From NCBI GenBank assembly GCA_016718405.1, contig JADKDJ010000003.1, forward strand, positions 496,001 through 560,000: a stretch of 64,000 nucleotides of DNA. Reading direction: 5' to 3'. The notes beneath the pieces are model-generated. The model ran no database searches, was not told the origin of the DNA, and saw only the letters and a program-made list of their open reading frames with translations. The position numbers and the translations under genes were made by a program. This DNA comes from Candidatus Rhodoferax odensensis. GTDB taxonomy: Bacteria; Pseudomonadota; Gammaproteobacteria; Burkholderiales; Burkholderiaceae_C. Positions 8,278 through 15,597 of the stretch are shown in pieces; position 1 is the first letter of the stretch; each line of letters opens with the position of its first letter.

Positions 8278-10280
8278 GGCAACTCCTCGTTGACTTGCGC
8301 GGCGCCCGCCTCGCGCGGGCCGATCGAGCCCAGCCGTGCCGTGAGCGACTGCGGCTGCCCGGTCATCAGCGCCGCGTAGTTGGTGGTGTTGGACAGTACC
8401 TTTTTCACGTAGTCGCGGGTCTCGGTGAAGGGAACGTTCTCGGCCCAGATGGCGGCTTCCAGCACCGGGTCACCGCTTTGGCCGCGCCAGCTACGGGGTC
8501 GGCCGGGGCCGGCGTTGTAGGCGGCAGCGGCCAAGGGCATTGAGCCCGCAAAGTCGTCGAGCACCAGCTTGAGGTAGCCGGTGCCAATGGCGATGTTGGT
8601 GTCGCGGTCGTTGATCTGTTCGGGTTTGAAGTTGACCAGGCCAATCTTCTTGGCGGTCCAGCGGGCCGTGGGTGGCATCACCTGCATCAGCCCCGAGGCA
8701 CCGACGCCCGAGCGCGCGTCCATGATGAAGCGGCTCTCCTGACGGATTAGCCCATACACGTAGGCCGGGTCCAGGCCGATTTGAGCCGCGCGTTTGAACA
8801 CCGCGTCGCGAAACGGCATCGGAAAACGCTGCTCTGAATCAATCACCGAACGCGTGCGCTCGCTGGTGTTGATGCAGCGGTCCCACACCTCGCGCTGGCA
8901 GGCAAAGTCGGCGGCGGCCAGCAGTTCGCGGTCGTTCATGCCGCCGCGCACGTGCAGGTTGGTGCTGTAGTTCCATTCGCGTGTGCCTTCGCTGCGCAGG
9001 CCGATCACGATCGCATACAGGCCACGGTTGAGGCCGGGGTTAAGTCGGGCGGCTTCCTTTTCTTCGGGCGTCAGGGCAGGAGGTTTAGGTGCCGACGTGA
9101 TGCGTTGGCCCAGCTCTTCCAGGGCGAGCTGTTCGTAGAAGCCCTTGTTGCCGGCGATGCTCTGCAACAGCGTAGTGGCGTGGGCGCGGGCGGCTTCGGT
9201 GTTGGCCAGCTTGGTCGTTGCCCGTGCGCTCCAGTAAACCCAAGTTGGGTCTTTGCGTTGGTCCTCGCTCATGGCGGCAACGGCGTCTTGCACTGCGCGC
9301 CATTGCCCGGCGCGCAATGCGGCGCGGGCCTTCCAGGCCAGGTGATCGTCATGCAGGTGTTTGTTGTCGGCGTGCTCGAAGTAGTCCAGCGCATCACTGG
9401 ACAGGCGCTGCGCCGCACGCTTGCCGATCACGCCCCAGACCCAACTGCGCTCCTCGGCGGTGAGCTGGGTCTTCCAGCGCAGCTTGCCGACTTCCTTGGC
9501 GGCAGCGGCGGCGTCCACCATCGCCAGCCGTATCAGCGCCAGTGTGACCATTTCCTTGGTGGGAGGACGCAGCGCGGTGAATTTGGTGGTGAGGTATTTG
9601 GCCGGGGCGCTGTAGATAGCGTTCAGGCCCTCGGAACGGTCTTTGCCAAGCAGGGCCACCGCCTGTGCCGCCACTTTGAGGCGGTCGTTTTCGAGACCCA
9701 GGCGGGCGCGCAGCCACACGCTATGGGGCTTGAGCTTGCCGGCCTGAAGTTGCTGCTCGGCGGCGTGCGCGCAGCCGTCGTCGGCGTCCTTCTGTGCCAG
9801 CCATCCGGCCTCGATCTGCTGCGCCACGTCCGCGCCGGTCGCACTGAACTCATTGAGCAGTGCATAACAGCGCAGGCTGCGGTCGTCGTTCATGCGGTAC
9901 TTGGGGTACTCCACGTTGAAGGTGGGCCACTCACGCCGCTTGCCCAGCAGCGACAGCCAGTCAGCGCGCAGGCGGTCTTCTTGGTAGCTGCCGGCGTAGC
10001 GGGCCAGGAAGTCCTGGATCTCGTTGGCTGGGGCGCCATCCAGACGCGCCGCCAGTTCCCAATAGGCAGCCCAGGGTTCCAGCGGATGCCCCTTTAGCTG
10101 GGGCAACAAGGCGCCCATACGCTTGCTGTCCGAGCGCTTGTAGGCGCGGTGCATTTCCAGGATCGTCTCGTCCGCGCTGGCCCTGGCGTTAGTGCTGGCC
10201 TGCGCCTGGACTGATGGCGCCCACGACAAACTCATTGCGCCCAGCAAGGCGAACGATGTCAAAATGAATGGAAACTGCAT
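8274..10280 (-). CDS. slt: Soluble lytic murein transglycosylase
   Basis: A 668-residue periplasmic enzyme that cleaves peptidoglycan between MurNAc and GlcNAc with formation of 1,6-anhydroMurNAc. A Sec signal peptide ends near AQA at about residue 27. A long superhelical (U and L) domain covers roughly 40-480. The C-terminal catalytic domain has the family motif LIRQESRFIMDARSG with the catalytic Glu, then GLMQVMPPTA and AAAYNAGPGR. The start codon at 10280 directly abuts the divergent ygfA gene, so its promoter must lie inside ygfA or in only a few bases. Confidence 0.94.
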   Translation of the reverse strand: MQFPFILTSFALLGAMSLSWAPSVQAQASTNARASADETILEMHRAYKRSDSKRMGALLPQLKGHPLEPWAAYWELAARLDGAPANEIQDFLARYAGSYQEDRLRADWLSLLGKRREWPTFNVEYPKYRMNDDRSLRCYALLNEFSATGADVAQQIEAGWLAQKDADDGCAHAAEQQLQAGKLKPHSVWLRARLGLENDRLKVAAQAVALLGKDRSEGLNAIYSAPAKYLTTKFTALRPPTKEMVTLALIRLAMVDAAAAAKEVGKLRWKTQLTAEERSWVWGVIGKRAAQRLSSDALDYFEHADNKHLHDDHLAWKARAALRAGQWRAVQDAVAAMSEDQRKDPTWVYWSARATTKLANTEAARAHATTLLQSIAGNKGFYEQLALEELGQRITSAPKPPALTPEEKEAARLNPGLNRGLYAIVIGLRSEGTREWNYSTNLHVRGGMNDRELLAAADFACQREVWDRCINTSERTRSVIDSEQRFPMPFRDAVFKRAAQIGLDPAYVYGLIRQESRFIMDARSGVGASGLMQVMPPTARWTAKKIGLVNFKPEQINDRDTNIAIGTGYLKLVLDDFAGSMPLAAAAYNAGPGRPRSWRGQSGDPVLEAAIWAENVPFTETRDYVKKVLSNTTNYAALMTGQPQSLTARLGSIGPREAGAAQVNEELP

Positions 10281-10289
10281 GTGGGGATT

Positions 10290-10889
10290 ATGAATAATTC
10301 AATCGAGCCCCAGGGCTCGGACAAGAAAGCCCTTCGCAAGGCACTGATCGAGCAACGTTTGAACCTGCCGGATCGACTACAGCGCGCCGATCTATTGCAA
10401 CGGGTCATGCGCATCTGGCTGGTGGGCCGACCCGATACCGTGATTGGCGCCTACTGGCCGATCAAGGGCGAGTTTGACCCGCTGCCGGCCTTGCACCGCT
10501 GGAAGGAAGACGGCGAGCTGCTCGACCAACCCCAGCCGCGCCGCATTGGTTTGCCGGTGGTCGACAAGGTGCACAAGACCATGACCTTTCACGCCTGGTA
10601 CCCAGGCTGTCCGATGGAAGAGGATGCCTACGGTATCCCCAAGCCGAAGGACACCGAGGTGATCGTCCCGACGCTGCTGTTTGCGCCCTGCGTGGGCTAC
10701 GCGGCGGGCGGCTTTCGGCTGGGCTATGGCGGCGGGTTTTATGACCGCATGCTGGCTACCTTGGCGCACCACCCCTTCACGGTTGGCCTGGGCTTTGCCC
10801 CCGGGTTCTTGCCCGATTTCGAGCCCGAGCCGCATGACGTGCCGCTGGACGCCATCCTCAACGACCACGGGGTGGTTTGGCCGATCTGA
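10290..10889 (+). CDS. ygfA: 5-formyltetrahydrofolate cyclo-ligase
   Basis: The enzyme converts 5-formyl-THF to 5,10-methenyl-THF with ATP in cytoplasmic folate metabolism. The start of the protein shows KKALRKALIEQR. The family signature GYGGGFYDRML lies near residue 150, preceded by the LLFAPCVGYAAGGFRLG stretch. The ATG at 10290 gives 199 residues. A GTG at 10281 would add three residues, and the GGGG run at 10283-10286 is poorly spaced for either. The gene is divergent from slt with no real intergenic space. Its 3' end overlaps the convergent TfoX-domain gene by about 32 bases. Confidence 0.92.
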   Translation: MNNSIEPQGSDKKALRKALIEQRLNLPDRLQRADLLQRVMRIWLVGRPDTVIGAYWPIKGEFDPLPALHRWKEDGELLDQPQPRRIGLPVVDKVHKTMTFHAWYPGCPMEEDAYGIPKPKDTEVIVPTLLFAPCVGYAAGGFRLGYGGGFYDRMLATLAHHPFTVGLGFAPGFLPDFEPEPHDVPLDAILNDHGVVWPI

Positions 10890-11295
10890 CAGCCTTGCCG
10901 GGCGGCTTGGCAGCAGCCGGTTTGGACCGGGCGGGTGGTTTGATCTTGGCGGCACGAGCCTTGAGCGCACACGCCAGTGACAACCGCGCCCAGGGGGCCA
11001 TCAGGGCTGGCGACTCCATCGCTTCTTCGGGTGCGCTGTAGTAGTTCATGCCCATGGGCTTGCCCTTGGCTTGGTAGATGAAGCGCGCGCAACCGGCCGC
11101 CTCGAACTGCGCGCGGCAGTCCTCGTCGGCTTTGAGCCAGAGCTTCTCGCCACCACCGAGGTCGGCCACGATGGCCAAGGTCAGGCCGTCGGTGCTGATG
11201 CCAAAACCGCCAAACATACGTTTGGCCACGCAGGGGCCGGCCGCGGCAAGCAGGTCGCAGCAGTACAGGGCGAAGTCGTTTTTGCTGGCTGACAT
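10858..11295 (-). CDS. TfoX/Sxy N-terminal domain protein
   Basis: A 145-residue protein with a TfoX N-terminal domain over residues 8-105. The hallmark CVAKRMFGGFGISTDG is present, then LWLKAD and YYSAPEEAM. In gamma-proteobacteria full-length TfoX/Sxy promotes competence gene expression. Stand-alone N-domain proteins like this one are common and their role is unknown. The C-terminal 35 residues are Lys/Ala/Pro-rich and look disordered. The 3' end overlaps that of ygfA on the other strand. Confidence 0.85.
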   Translation of the reverse strand: MSASKNDFALYCCDLLAAAGPCVAKRMFGGFGISTDGLTLAIVADLGGGEKLWLKADEDCRAQFEAAGCARFIYQAKGKPMGMNYYSAPEEAMESPALMAPWARLSLACALKARAAKIKPPARSKPAAAKPPGKAVRSAKPPRGR

Positions 11296-11354
11296 GGGCG
11301 CAGTCTACTGGAGCTGACAGGCGCTTGCCCGTGCGGTTCGGTGGCCTTGATACC

Positions 11355-14075
11355 TCACCGCAATTCGAGCACTCCGCCAGCATCGGTCATCTGACCGCCT
11401 CCGAGCTCGATGGCGACCCCATTGGCCGTACGGATCACCGAGTAGCCCGTGTTGGGCAGCAGGCCCGTGATGAGGTGCGCGCTGGCCGCCGAGGCCACTG
11501 TGTAACTCAGACGGTCAAAAGCCTGGCCAGCCGCCACCGGGAACATCACAACGGAGGAGCCAACAAGTGCGCCGGCCCAGTTCGGGGAGCTGCTTGCAAC
11601 CGCGCTCACCGGTGGTGGCGACACGCCTGAGCTGGTGGCTTGCAGTACGGTCAGGAAACGTGTCGTGGCGGGGTTGCCGGCCGCTTCAATGCTGAGCCTC
11701 ACCTTCATGGGTTCGCCTTGCGCAACCTGACTCTCGATCGGCTCGCCCGGACTGCCGACGGCGCTGAGCGTGGCACCACCGGGGAGCAGGCTGGTGACGG
11801 TCAGTGTTTGTCCCCCGGGTGTGGTTGATGTGGCGCGGTTGCCCGCGACGGTCGCGGGGTTGGCGAGTTGCAACCACCAACGCTTGAACCGATTCAATGT
11901 GCTGGATTGTGTGCGGTCGTAAACCACCACCGCGTCCTCCTGTTTGAGCCACACGATCGATCGGCTGGCGTGCACGATGTCCGTGGCACCTTCCGAAGTG
12001 GAGTTGTACAGCCGCGTGGCGTCGCCCATCGCATACGTGAACCGAGCCTGGTCGCTGCGTGCCAGCAAACTGGGTGAGCCGCTGGCGACGTAGTTCCACT
12101 GCGAGCCGCGTTGCCACAGGTCACTCTGCCACTCACCGGAGTCCCTGGCAGGCTGGTTGTTTTGCAGGGCCAGCGTGTTGTAGAACTCTGAACTGCCGAT
12201 GCCCTCGGCGATGTCCGGGTAACCGCTGCGCGCTTTGGTCAACCACTCTCCTTGGCGGTACCACTCAAAGTTGTTGCCGTCAGCGGTTTGATGGTCGATG
12301 AAGTTCCAGCCCAGTGTGTAGGTGAACCAGCTCGCTTGGGGTTCCCAACTGGTTCGGCTCAGGACCTTGTTCAAGCCGGCGGCGAAGTGTGACAGGGGCA
12401 GCGAGCCGCGCGGGTCCGACGCAGTGGCGGCTGCGGGGTCGTAGAGCATGAAGTACAGCAAGCTGTGGCGGAAGTTGTCACTGCTGGCGACCCGCGCCGC
12501 GAATGCATTGGCGCCGCCCGGTGCGGTGTGGCGCTGTGCCCAGCGAAGCGAGTTCAGTCGCGCGGCATTGCCGCGCAGGGTGTCATGAATGCCGATGGCG
12601 CCAAAGGCGTCGATGAAGTCCGGCGTGCGGTAGTTCTGGGCGTCACCGTAGGAAGCGGGCAGGTACGAGGCGCCACCGGAATCCGGGTCGGCAACCGTGT
12701 CCGGGCTCAGGGATTGGTAGTAGGCGGTGACGAAGTCGTCCCAGAACGGGTTGGCATTCATTTGGCAATGGGTGCCGCAGGTGTCGACTCCCGCAGTACG
12801 CAGCGCCAGCAGAAGCTGTGCCGCGTAGCTGGCCGTTTGTGGGCTGTACTCAAAGCCCTCGGGCAGCAGTCCGCCCAGGCTGCCGGTCCGGGTCAGGTGG
12901 TCGAACACATACAGCCAGGCGCCGGTGGCGTTGCCGAGATAGTCGCGCAGCTGGTTGCCGGGATCATCGCTTTGGTCCAGCGCGAGGGCCATCAAACCCA
13001 GGTTGCGCATGTGCGCCGTGAAGTAGTTGTTGCCCGACCAGCGTACCTGGTCCTGCGTCAGCAAGGATGGATCGTTGACCAGGCCAACTGGCTCGGGATG
13101 GTGGTAGCCGCTGGCAACGATTTCCTGTGACCAACGCAGAAAGACCGCCCGAATGGTGTGCTTGTCCTGGGTAGTCAGCACCGGATAGATCCAGTCCACC
13201 ACCAGGGGGAAGGCTTCGCCGTGCCAGCGCGCACGGTTGGAGTCCGTGGTGAAGAACTCCAGATCCCGAAATGGCGGGTAGCCACAGGCGTGACTGCGCG
13301 AGTTGGCCGGCCCTTGTGCGGCCTGATCGAGGGCGGCCATCAAGAGGGTGCGTGCGCGTTGGGCATAGTCGCGTCGCGCTGCCGCGTCGCCTTCGACCAG
13401 CGACAGGAATGCGAAAAGCTCGGCGTACGATTCAGTGGGGAACTCTTCATACTCCCGAGTGCCGCAATCGCGTGCCACGTCGCCCCGGTCCATCTCTGCT
13501 TTGGCGCGTGCGGCGAGCAGCTTGAGCCCATCGCGGTAAAGCGGATTGGCGTCGGTCGCCCAACTGCGCAGGCGTGGCAGGTCTGCGCTGGTGAGCCACA
13601 AACGGGGGTGACCCGTCACGGCCGTCCCGCCTGGGTCGGGCGGTGGACAGTTGGCAGGACTGACGAGGCAGGTGAAGTCTGTCAGTTTGCCAACCGCGAC
13701 AACCTGGTTGGCGGTGATCGGACCCAAGGCATAAATGTTGCCGTCGGTTCGCACGCCGAGGTAGAGGGACGTCTTCGCAGAGTAGCGAAGCTCAAAGCCG
13801 TTCAGGACGGGCGTCTGAGTTGGTGCGGACAGGAGATCGGGGTAGCTGCGTTCCACCCAGTCCAGAAAGGCGCTTGCGGTGATGGCGGAAGCCGCCGTTG
13901 CCGAGCGCTGCAGACCGCTGGCCGGCATGAGGAACTTGCTGGCAATGGGCGGGGTCTGGCCAGCAGCGGTGCGGTTCAGCCGCGCGAGCATATCGTCGTC
14001 AGGCGCAGCGCCTCCGCTACAAGCCAGTAGTGCGGACATCCACACGCCGAGTAGTAGTCGCTTTACGTGCGACAT
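11355..14075 (-). CDS. Large lipoprotein resembling heparinase II/III-type lyases
   Basis: A 906-residue predicted lipoprotein. The signal is MSHVKRLLLGVWMSALLACS with the lipobox Cys at about residue 19. Residues 65-135 match a short module I associate with secreted Comamonadaceae proteins (FLDWVERSYPDLL...YLGVRTDGNIYALGP). From about residue 150 (HPRLWLTSADLPRLRSW) onward it looks like the alpha-toroid plus beta-sandwich layout of heparinase II/III or alginate lyase families. Catalytic residues were not identified, so an enzymatic role is inference. The frame extends to 14264, but the ATG at 14075 fits the signal peptide. It is divergent from the secretion locus. Confidence 0.6.
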   Translation of the reverse strand: MSHVKRLLLGVWMSALLACSGGAAPDDDMLARLNRTAAGQTPPIASKFLMPASGLQRSATAASAITASAFLDWVERSYPDLLSAPTQTPVLNGFELRYSAKTSLYLGVRTDGNIYALGPITANQVVAVGKLTDFTCLVSPANCPPPDPGGTAVTGHPRLWLTSADLPRLRSWATDANPLYRDGLKLLAARAKAEMDRGDVARDCGTREYEEFPTESYAELFAFLSLVEGDAAARRDYAQRARTLLMAALDQAAQGPANSRSHACGYPPFRDLEFFTTDSNRARWHGEAFPLVVDWIYPVLTTQDKHTIRAVFLRWSQEIVASGYHHPEPVGLVNDPSLLTQDQVRWSGNNYFTAHMRNLGLMALALDQSDDPGNQLRDYLGNATGAWLYVFDHLTRTGSLGGLLPEGFEYSPQTASYAAQLLLALRTAGVDTCGTHCQMNANPFWDDFVTAYYQSLSPDTVADPDSGGASYLPASYGDAQNYRTPDFIDAFGAIGIHDTLRGNAARLNSLRWAQRHTAPGGANAFAARVASSDNFRHSLLYFMLYDPAAATASDPRGSLPLSHFAAGLNKVLSRTSWEPQASWFTYTLGWNFIDHQTADGNNFEWYRQGEWLTKARSGYPDIAEGIGSSEFYNTLALQNNQPARDSGEWQSDLWQRGSQWNYVASGSPSLLARSDQARFTYAMGDATRLYNSTSEGATDIVHASRSIVWLKQEDAVVVYDRTQSSTLNRFKRWWLQLANPATVAGNRATSTTPGGQTLTVTSLLPGGATLSAVGSPGEPIESQVAQGEPMKVRLSIEAAGNPATTRFLTVLQATSSGVSPPPVSAVASSSPNWAGALVGSSVVMFPVAAGQAFDRLSYTVASAASAHLITGLLPNTGYSVIRTANGVAIELGGGQMTDAGGVLELR

Positions 14076-14528
14076 AAGTCTGCTTTCATCCGAAGTCCGG
14101 TGGTGAGAGCTATCGATCCCAAGTATCGGGCGAGCACTGAGTCGCGTCAATGGAAGGCGCCCGTCTGTGCTGTGCCTGTGCCGGCGGGCCCAATGACCAA
14201 GGCAGATCACTCTTCGTTGTGGCAGTGGCTCCGTGACGCGCAGCGGACACAACTGCTTACACAATCGGCTGCCGAACGGTCAGCGGGCCGGGTCGGGCGC
14301 GATTCAAACTACTGCGGGGGTGCTTGCGCAGTCCACGCCGGATTTCTCTGTCGCTGACCGTGCTGGTCTCCATTGGGGGCACTCCTTCGGGTGGTGCGGT
14401 GCGCGAACGCCACAACCCATCACGTTGAATCGCACCCCTGAGGTCGAGTTAGATGCGCAGTAGTGGATAATGCGAAGTTTGCTTCAGATGCCCGATCGTG
14501 GGCACTTTTAACCCCAATAGGAGGCCCC
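14076..14528. other. Intergenic region before the secretion locus
   Basis: About 450 bases between the divergent lipoprotein gene and the DUF6447-like gene. I see no convincing gene. It should hold both promoters. GATAAT at about 14465-14470 could be a -10 for the rightward gene, but no good -35 sits 17 bases upstream. A Shine-Dalgarno AGGAGG is at 14519-14524. Confidence 0.5.
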
Positions 14529-14777
14529 ATGGCTAACGCACCCACCACCCCCAACGCCCCCACCACGCTGACCGTCGACGGCGTCGAGTACCCCGTCGCC
14601 AGCCTTACCAACAATGCCAAGGCCATGGTCAACACCATTCGCATGGCTGATCGTGAAATGCGTCGTCTTGAGGCTTCGTTGAGTCTGGCACGCATTGCAC
14701 GCCAAGCCCTGGGCAACAGCCTGAAGGCCGAACTGGCGACGATCAAGAAGGCCGACGCGCCCGCTACTACCCATTGA
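14529..14777 (+). CDS. Small DUF6447-like protein
   Basis: An 82-residue acidic/helical protein. After an Ala/Pro/Thr-rich start comes TLTVDGVEYPVASLTNNAKA, then a predicted helix or coiled coil (about residues 38-75). This pattern (TVDGVEY, a 'SL...AK' turn, then a helical pair with Arg/Leu/Ala repeats) is what I recall for DUF6447; no function is known. The ATG at 14529 has a perfect AGGAGG five bases upstream, so it is preferred over the in-frame ATG at 14463. It precedes the type I secretion genes and could be a small partner or cargo of that system; this is inference. Confidence 0.7.
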   Translation: MANAPTTPNAPTTLTVDGVEYPVASLTNNAKAMVNTIRMADREMRRLEASLSLARIARQALGNSLKAELATIKKADAPATTH

Positions 14778-14784
14778 GGTCATG

Positions 14785-14810
14785 GCCATGGGCGCTAAGG
14801 CGCCCATGGC
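14785..14810. other. Perfect 11-bp hairpin with TAAG loop
   Basis: The arms GCCATGGGCGC and GCGCCCATGGC pair perfectly around TAAG. It starts eight bases after the stop of the DUF6447-like gene. No U-run follows, so it is more likely an mRNA 3'-end or processing hairpin than the terminator itself. Confidence 0.6.
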
Positions 14811-14820
14811 GCCGCACCGC

Positions 14821-14856
14821 AAGCCGGGGTCTGCCATCAGCCCTCGGCTTCTTTTA
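14821..14856 (+). terminator. Rho-independent terminator after the DUF6447-like gene
   Basis: Arms AAGCCGGGG and CCCTCGGCTT form a stem with one bulge, followed directly by CTTTTAT. It would end the short transcript of the DUF6447-like gene and separate it from the TnpB-like/secretion operon. Confidence 0.6.
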
Positions 14857-14887
14857 TGGGGATCCGACATCAACGCAAGGCTCTTTC

Positions 14888-14930
14888 TTGATTTCATATA
14901 GGAATCAGTTACAATTCCTTCCTATATGAA
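14888..14930 (+). promoter_or_regulatory. Promoter with a 12-bp palindrome overlapping the TnpB-like start codon
   Basis: A -35-like TTGATT (14888-14893) and a -10-like TACAAT (14910-14915) are 16 bases apart. A perfect inverted repeat, TTCATATAGGAA (14893-14904) and TTCCTATATGAA (14919-14930), has a 14-base spacer. One arm lies between the -35 and -10 and the other covers the predicted transcription start and the ATG at 14926. The predicted mRNA would have about four untranslated bases and no Shine-Dalgarno. The palindrome could be an operator or an RNA hairpin over the start codon. Confidence 0.6.
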
Positions 14931-15597
14931 TTCCGTGACCCGCATTCCGCTGACTGCCACACCCGAGCAACATGCTCGCTTGTTGGCCCTGCAAACAGCG
15001 TTTGCACAGGTCTGCAATGCGATGAGTCCGATCGTGCAGCAGACACGATGCTGGAACCGTGTCGCACTGCACCACATGGTTTACAAGACCTTGCGCGCCA
15101 AGTTTCCGGCCTTAGGCTCGCAGATGGTTTGCAATGCGATCTATTCGGTGTCGCGGACCTGTCGCTTGGTGTACCAGCATCCAACCAGTCCATTCAATCT
15201 GGCTCGCCTGGCAGGAAAGCCGTTGCCCTTGCTGCGATTCGATCAGAACTGCCCGGTCTATTTTGATAGGCACACCTTGAGCGTGAAGGCGGGCCAATTG
15301 TCGATGTACACGCTGGATGGGCGCATGCGGTTTGAGCTGGCCCTGAAGCCCGAAGACGAAGTCAAGTTTCATGACATGAAGTTGCAGGAAATCGTGTTGT
15401 CGCGCCGACGCGAAGGCCCGTTTGAGTTGACCTTCAGTTTCGTTGACGCGACGGCGATCGATCCGACCGCCGGGCAGACGGATGGGCCTGAGTTGGCTTT
15501 GGCACCGAGTGGCGCCCAGGAGAAGGCACCGAGTCCGTCAGTGCTTGCAATGGGAATGGAAATTCCTGAATACGTAATGGTCGAGGAGGCCGCATGA
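14926..15597 (+). CDS. TnpB-like N-terminal domain protein lacking the RuvC nuclease
   Basis: A 223-residue protein. Residues 5-90 (RIPLTATPEQHARLLALQ, VCNAMSPIV, LHHMVYKTLRAKFP, MVCNAIYSVSRTCRLVYQ) resemble the helical N-terminal part of IS605 OrfB/TnpB. Residues 100-175 (LRFDQNCPVYFDRHTLSVK, then TLDGRMRFELAL and RREGPFELTFSFV) resemble its wedge beta-barrel. Nothing matches the RuvC Asp/Glu motifs or the zinc finger, and the last 45 residues are low-complexity. It ends in ATGA overlapping the start of the first exporter gene, so it is translated with the operon. A domesticated regulatory or RNA/DNA-binding role is inference. Confidence 0.65.
   Translation: MNSVTRIPLTATPEQHARLLALQTAFAQVCNAMSPIVQQTRCWNRVALHHMVYKTLRAKFPALGSQMVCNAIYSVSRTCRLVYQHPTSPFNLARLAGKPLPLLRFDQNCPVYFDRHTLSVKAGQLSMYTLDGRMRFELALKPEDEVKFHDMKLQEIVLSRRREGPFELTFSFVDATAIDPTAGQTDGPELALAPSGAQEKAPSPSVLAMGMEIPEYVMVEEAA

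Noticed and set aside
6517..8379. 620-residue plus-strand frame
   Set aside because: Antisense to the glutathione transferase and NDUFA9-like genes, with His/Gln/Arg-rich shadow composition.
14076..14264. N-terminal extension of the large lipoprotein
   Set aside because: It precedes a clear lipoprotein signal at 14075 and has no homology features.
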